From Gaoshiqia sp050178015 (GTDB lineage: Bacteria > Bacteroidota > Bacteroidia > Bacteroidales > Prolixibacteraceae): a DNA stretch of 64,000 nt. The translations under genes and the position numbers were made by a program. Positions 63,556 to 64,000 of the stretch are shown here, piece after piece. The DNA is taken from assembly GCA_050178015.1 (NCBI GenBank), contig JBFXGM010000022.1, positions 26,395 through 90,394 on the forward strand. Reading direction: 5' to 3'. Positions within the stretch are counted from its first letter, which is position 1, and each line of letters starts with the position of its first letter. The notes beneath the pieces are model-generated. The model worked only from the letters and a program-made list of their open reading frames with translations, was not told the DNA's origin and ran no database searches.

Positions 63556-64000
63556 TTGGATTAGAATCCCTGAAAAAGAAAGAGCTGAACTGCTTAGTAG
63601 TGTGGCATTAACAACTGGGTTACCTAATATTGCTATCGAAAAAGACTGGTGGGTAACAATGGTCCTGTATGCCTTGTTTTCTTGCGAGTGTGCAACTCAT
63701 ATTGTTTTCAAGGGAGGAACATCATTAAGTAAAGCATGGAACCTTATTGAACGATTTTCAGAAGACATTGATATTGCCATTGACCGGGCTTTCTTTGGTT
63801 TTGAGGGTGAACTGAGAAAGAAACAAATAACCAATCTTCGCCGTGCCTCATGTTCATACACTAAGGATAAGCTGAAAGACGAGTTGGATAATAAATTGCA
63901 AGAAGCGGGGATAAGTGAATATTCATTATTTATTCAGGAAACAAAGGATTCTACTCAGGATCCGCAGGTCATAGAAGTTCAATATCAATCACATTTTTCG
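63548..64000 (+). CDS. AbiEii-type nucleotidyltransferase toxin, 5' part
   Basis: The frame from GTG 63548 stays open for all 151 remaining codons to the window edge. It starts VNNWIRIPEKERAELLSSVA. Conserved marks of the AbiEii/AbiGii family are IAIEKDWWVTMVLYALF, then FKGGTSLSKAW (motif I, GG-T/S) and ERFSEDIDIAID (motif II, D-x-D). The family transfers nucleotides to tRNA ends or other targets, giving abortive phage defence and element maintenance as a type IV-like toxin-antitoxin. The C-terminal part lies outside the window. Confidence 0.9.
   Translation, partial: MNNWIRIPEKERAELLSSVALTTGLPNIAIEKDWWVTMVLYALFSCECATHIVFKGGTSLSKAWNLIERFSEDIDIAIDRAFFGFEGELRKKQITNLRRASCSYTKDKLKDELDNKLQEAGISEYSLFIQETKDSTQDPQVIEVQYQSHFS

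Overview
The window comes from a Bacteroidota chromosome, most likely a polysaccharide-degrading, Marinilabiliales/Prolixibacteraceae-like bacterium. This rests on several things. There are two SusC/SusD pairs, each with its own ECF sigma factor and FecR-type anti-sigma factor. There is a complete type IX secretion/gliding core (PorP/SprF-like, GldK, GldL, GldM, GldN) and an S46 dipeptidyl peptidase. Recognisable -7 boxes have the form TAnnTTTG, and ribosome binding sites are mostly weak. The genus is an inference. A run of exactly 100 N (27835-27934) shows that the sequence is a scaffolded draft.

Layout. 1-6.9 kb (minus strand): sigma factor, FecR, SusC with an STN signalling domain, and SusD. 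7.0-8.4 kb: gene-free DNA rich in direct and inverted repeats. 8.4-14.2 kb (plus): a DUF6266-like protein, then an iron-uptake-type trio (TonB-dependent receptor, DUF4374 lipoprotein, PepSY membrane protein). 14.3-24.6 kb (plus): a second sigma/FecR/SusC/SusD module with a GH28 polygalacturonase-like enzyme and a GH43 enzyme, which looks like a pectin-type utilisation locus. The SusC gene carries an in-frame TAA in its signal-peptide region. 24.8-27.0 kb: katG. 27.3-28.5 kb: an unusual tRNA-derived region. It has one good initiator tRNA-fMet gene, four partial tRNA-fMet-like copies sharing an extra hairpin, and a small GIY-YIG nuclease gene (plus a truncated second copy) lying between them. 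A 257-bp repeat at 7.4 kb recurs inverted at 27.4 kb, so the PUL/iron/katG block sits between long inverted repeats.

28.7-36.4 kb holds housekeeping genes: M23 peptidase, dxr, rseP, tatA, a DUF4837 lipoprotein, a DUF3332 lipoprotein, and the agmatine-to-putrescine pair aguA-aguB. 36.4-41.4 kb: a class A penicillin-binding protein and topA. 41.5-48.6 kb: an arginase-fold protein that has lost several metal ligands, followed by the T9SS operon porP-gldK-gldL-gldM-gldN. A ~140-bp MITE-like element separates this operon from a second gldK paralogue at 48.8 kb. 50.6-54.5 kb: a GH2 glycosidase and a sulfatase in tandem. 54.6-61.2 kb: S46 peptidase, gltX, a Tat-exported Gfo/Idh oxidoreductase and a DUF6807 protein.

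From about 61.47 kb to the end a mobile island begins. The 3' half of a CAT-anticodon tRNA, with its terminator, forms the left junction. It is followed by a tyrosine recombinase with three copies of an 11-bp site upstream, then an AbiEi/AbiEii-type toxin-antitoxin pair with a perfect inverted repeat around its promoter. The toxin gene runs off the window.

Functionally, the window pairs surface glycan capture and digestion (SusCD, GH28, GH43, GH2, sulfatase) with the secretion machine that exports such enzymes. Iron uptake, peroxide defence and a newly inserted defence-type island are also present.
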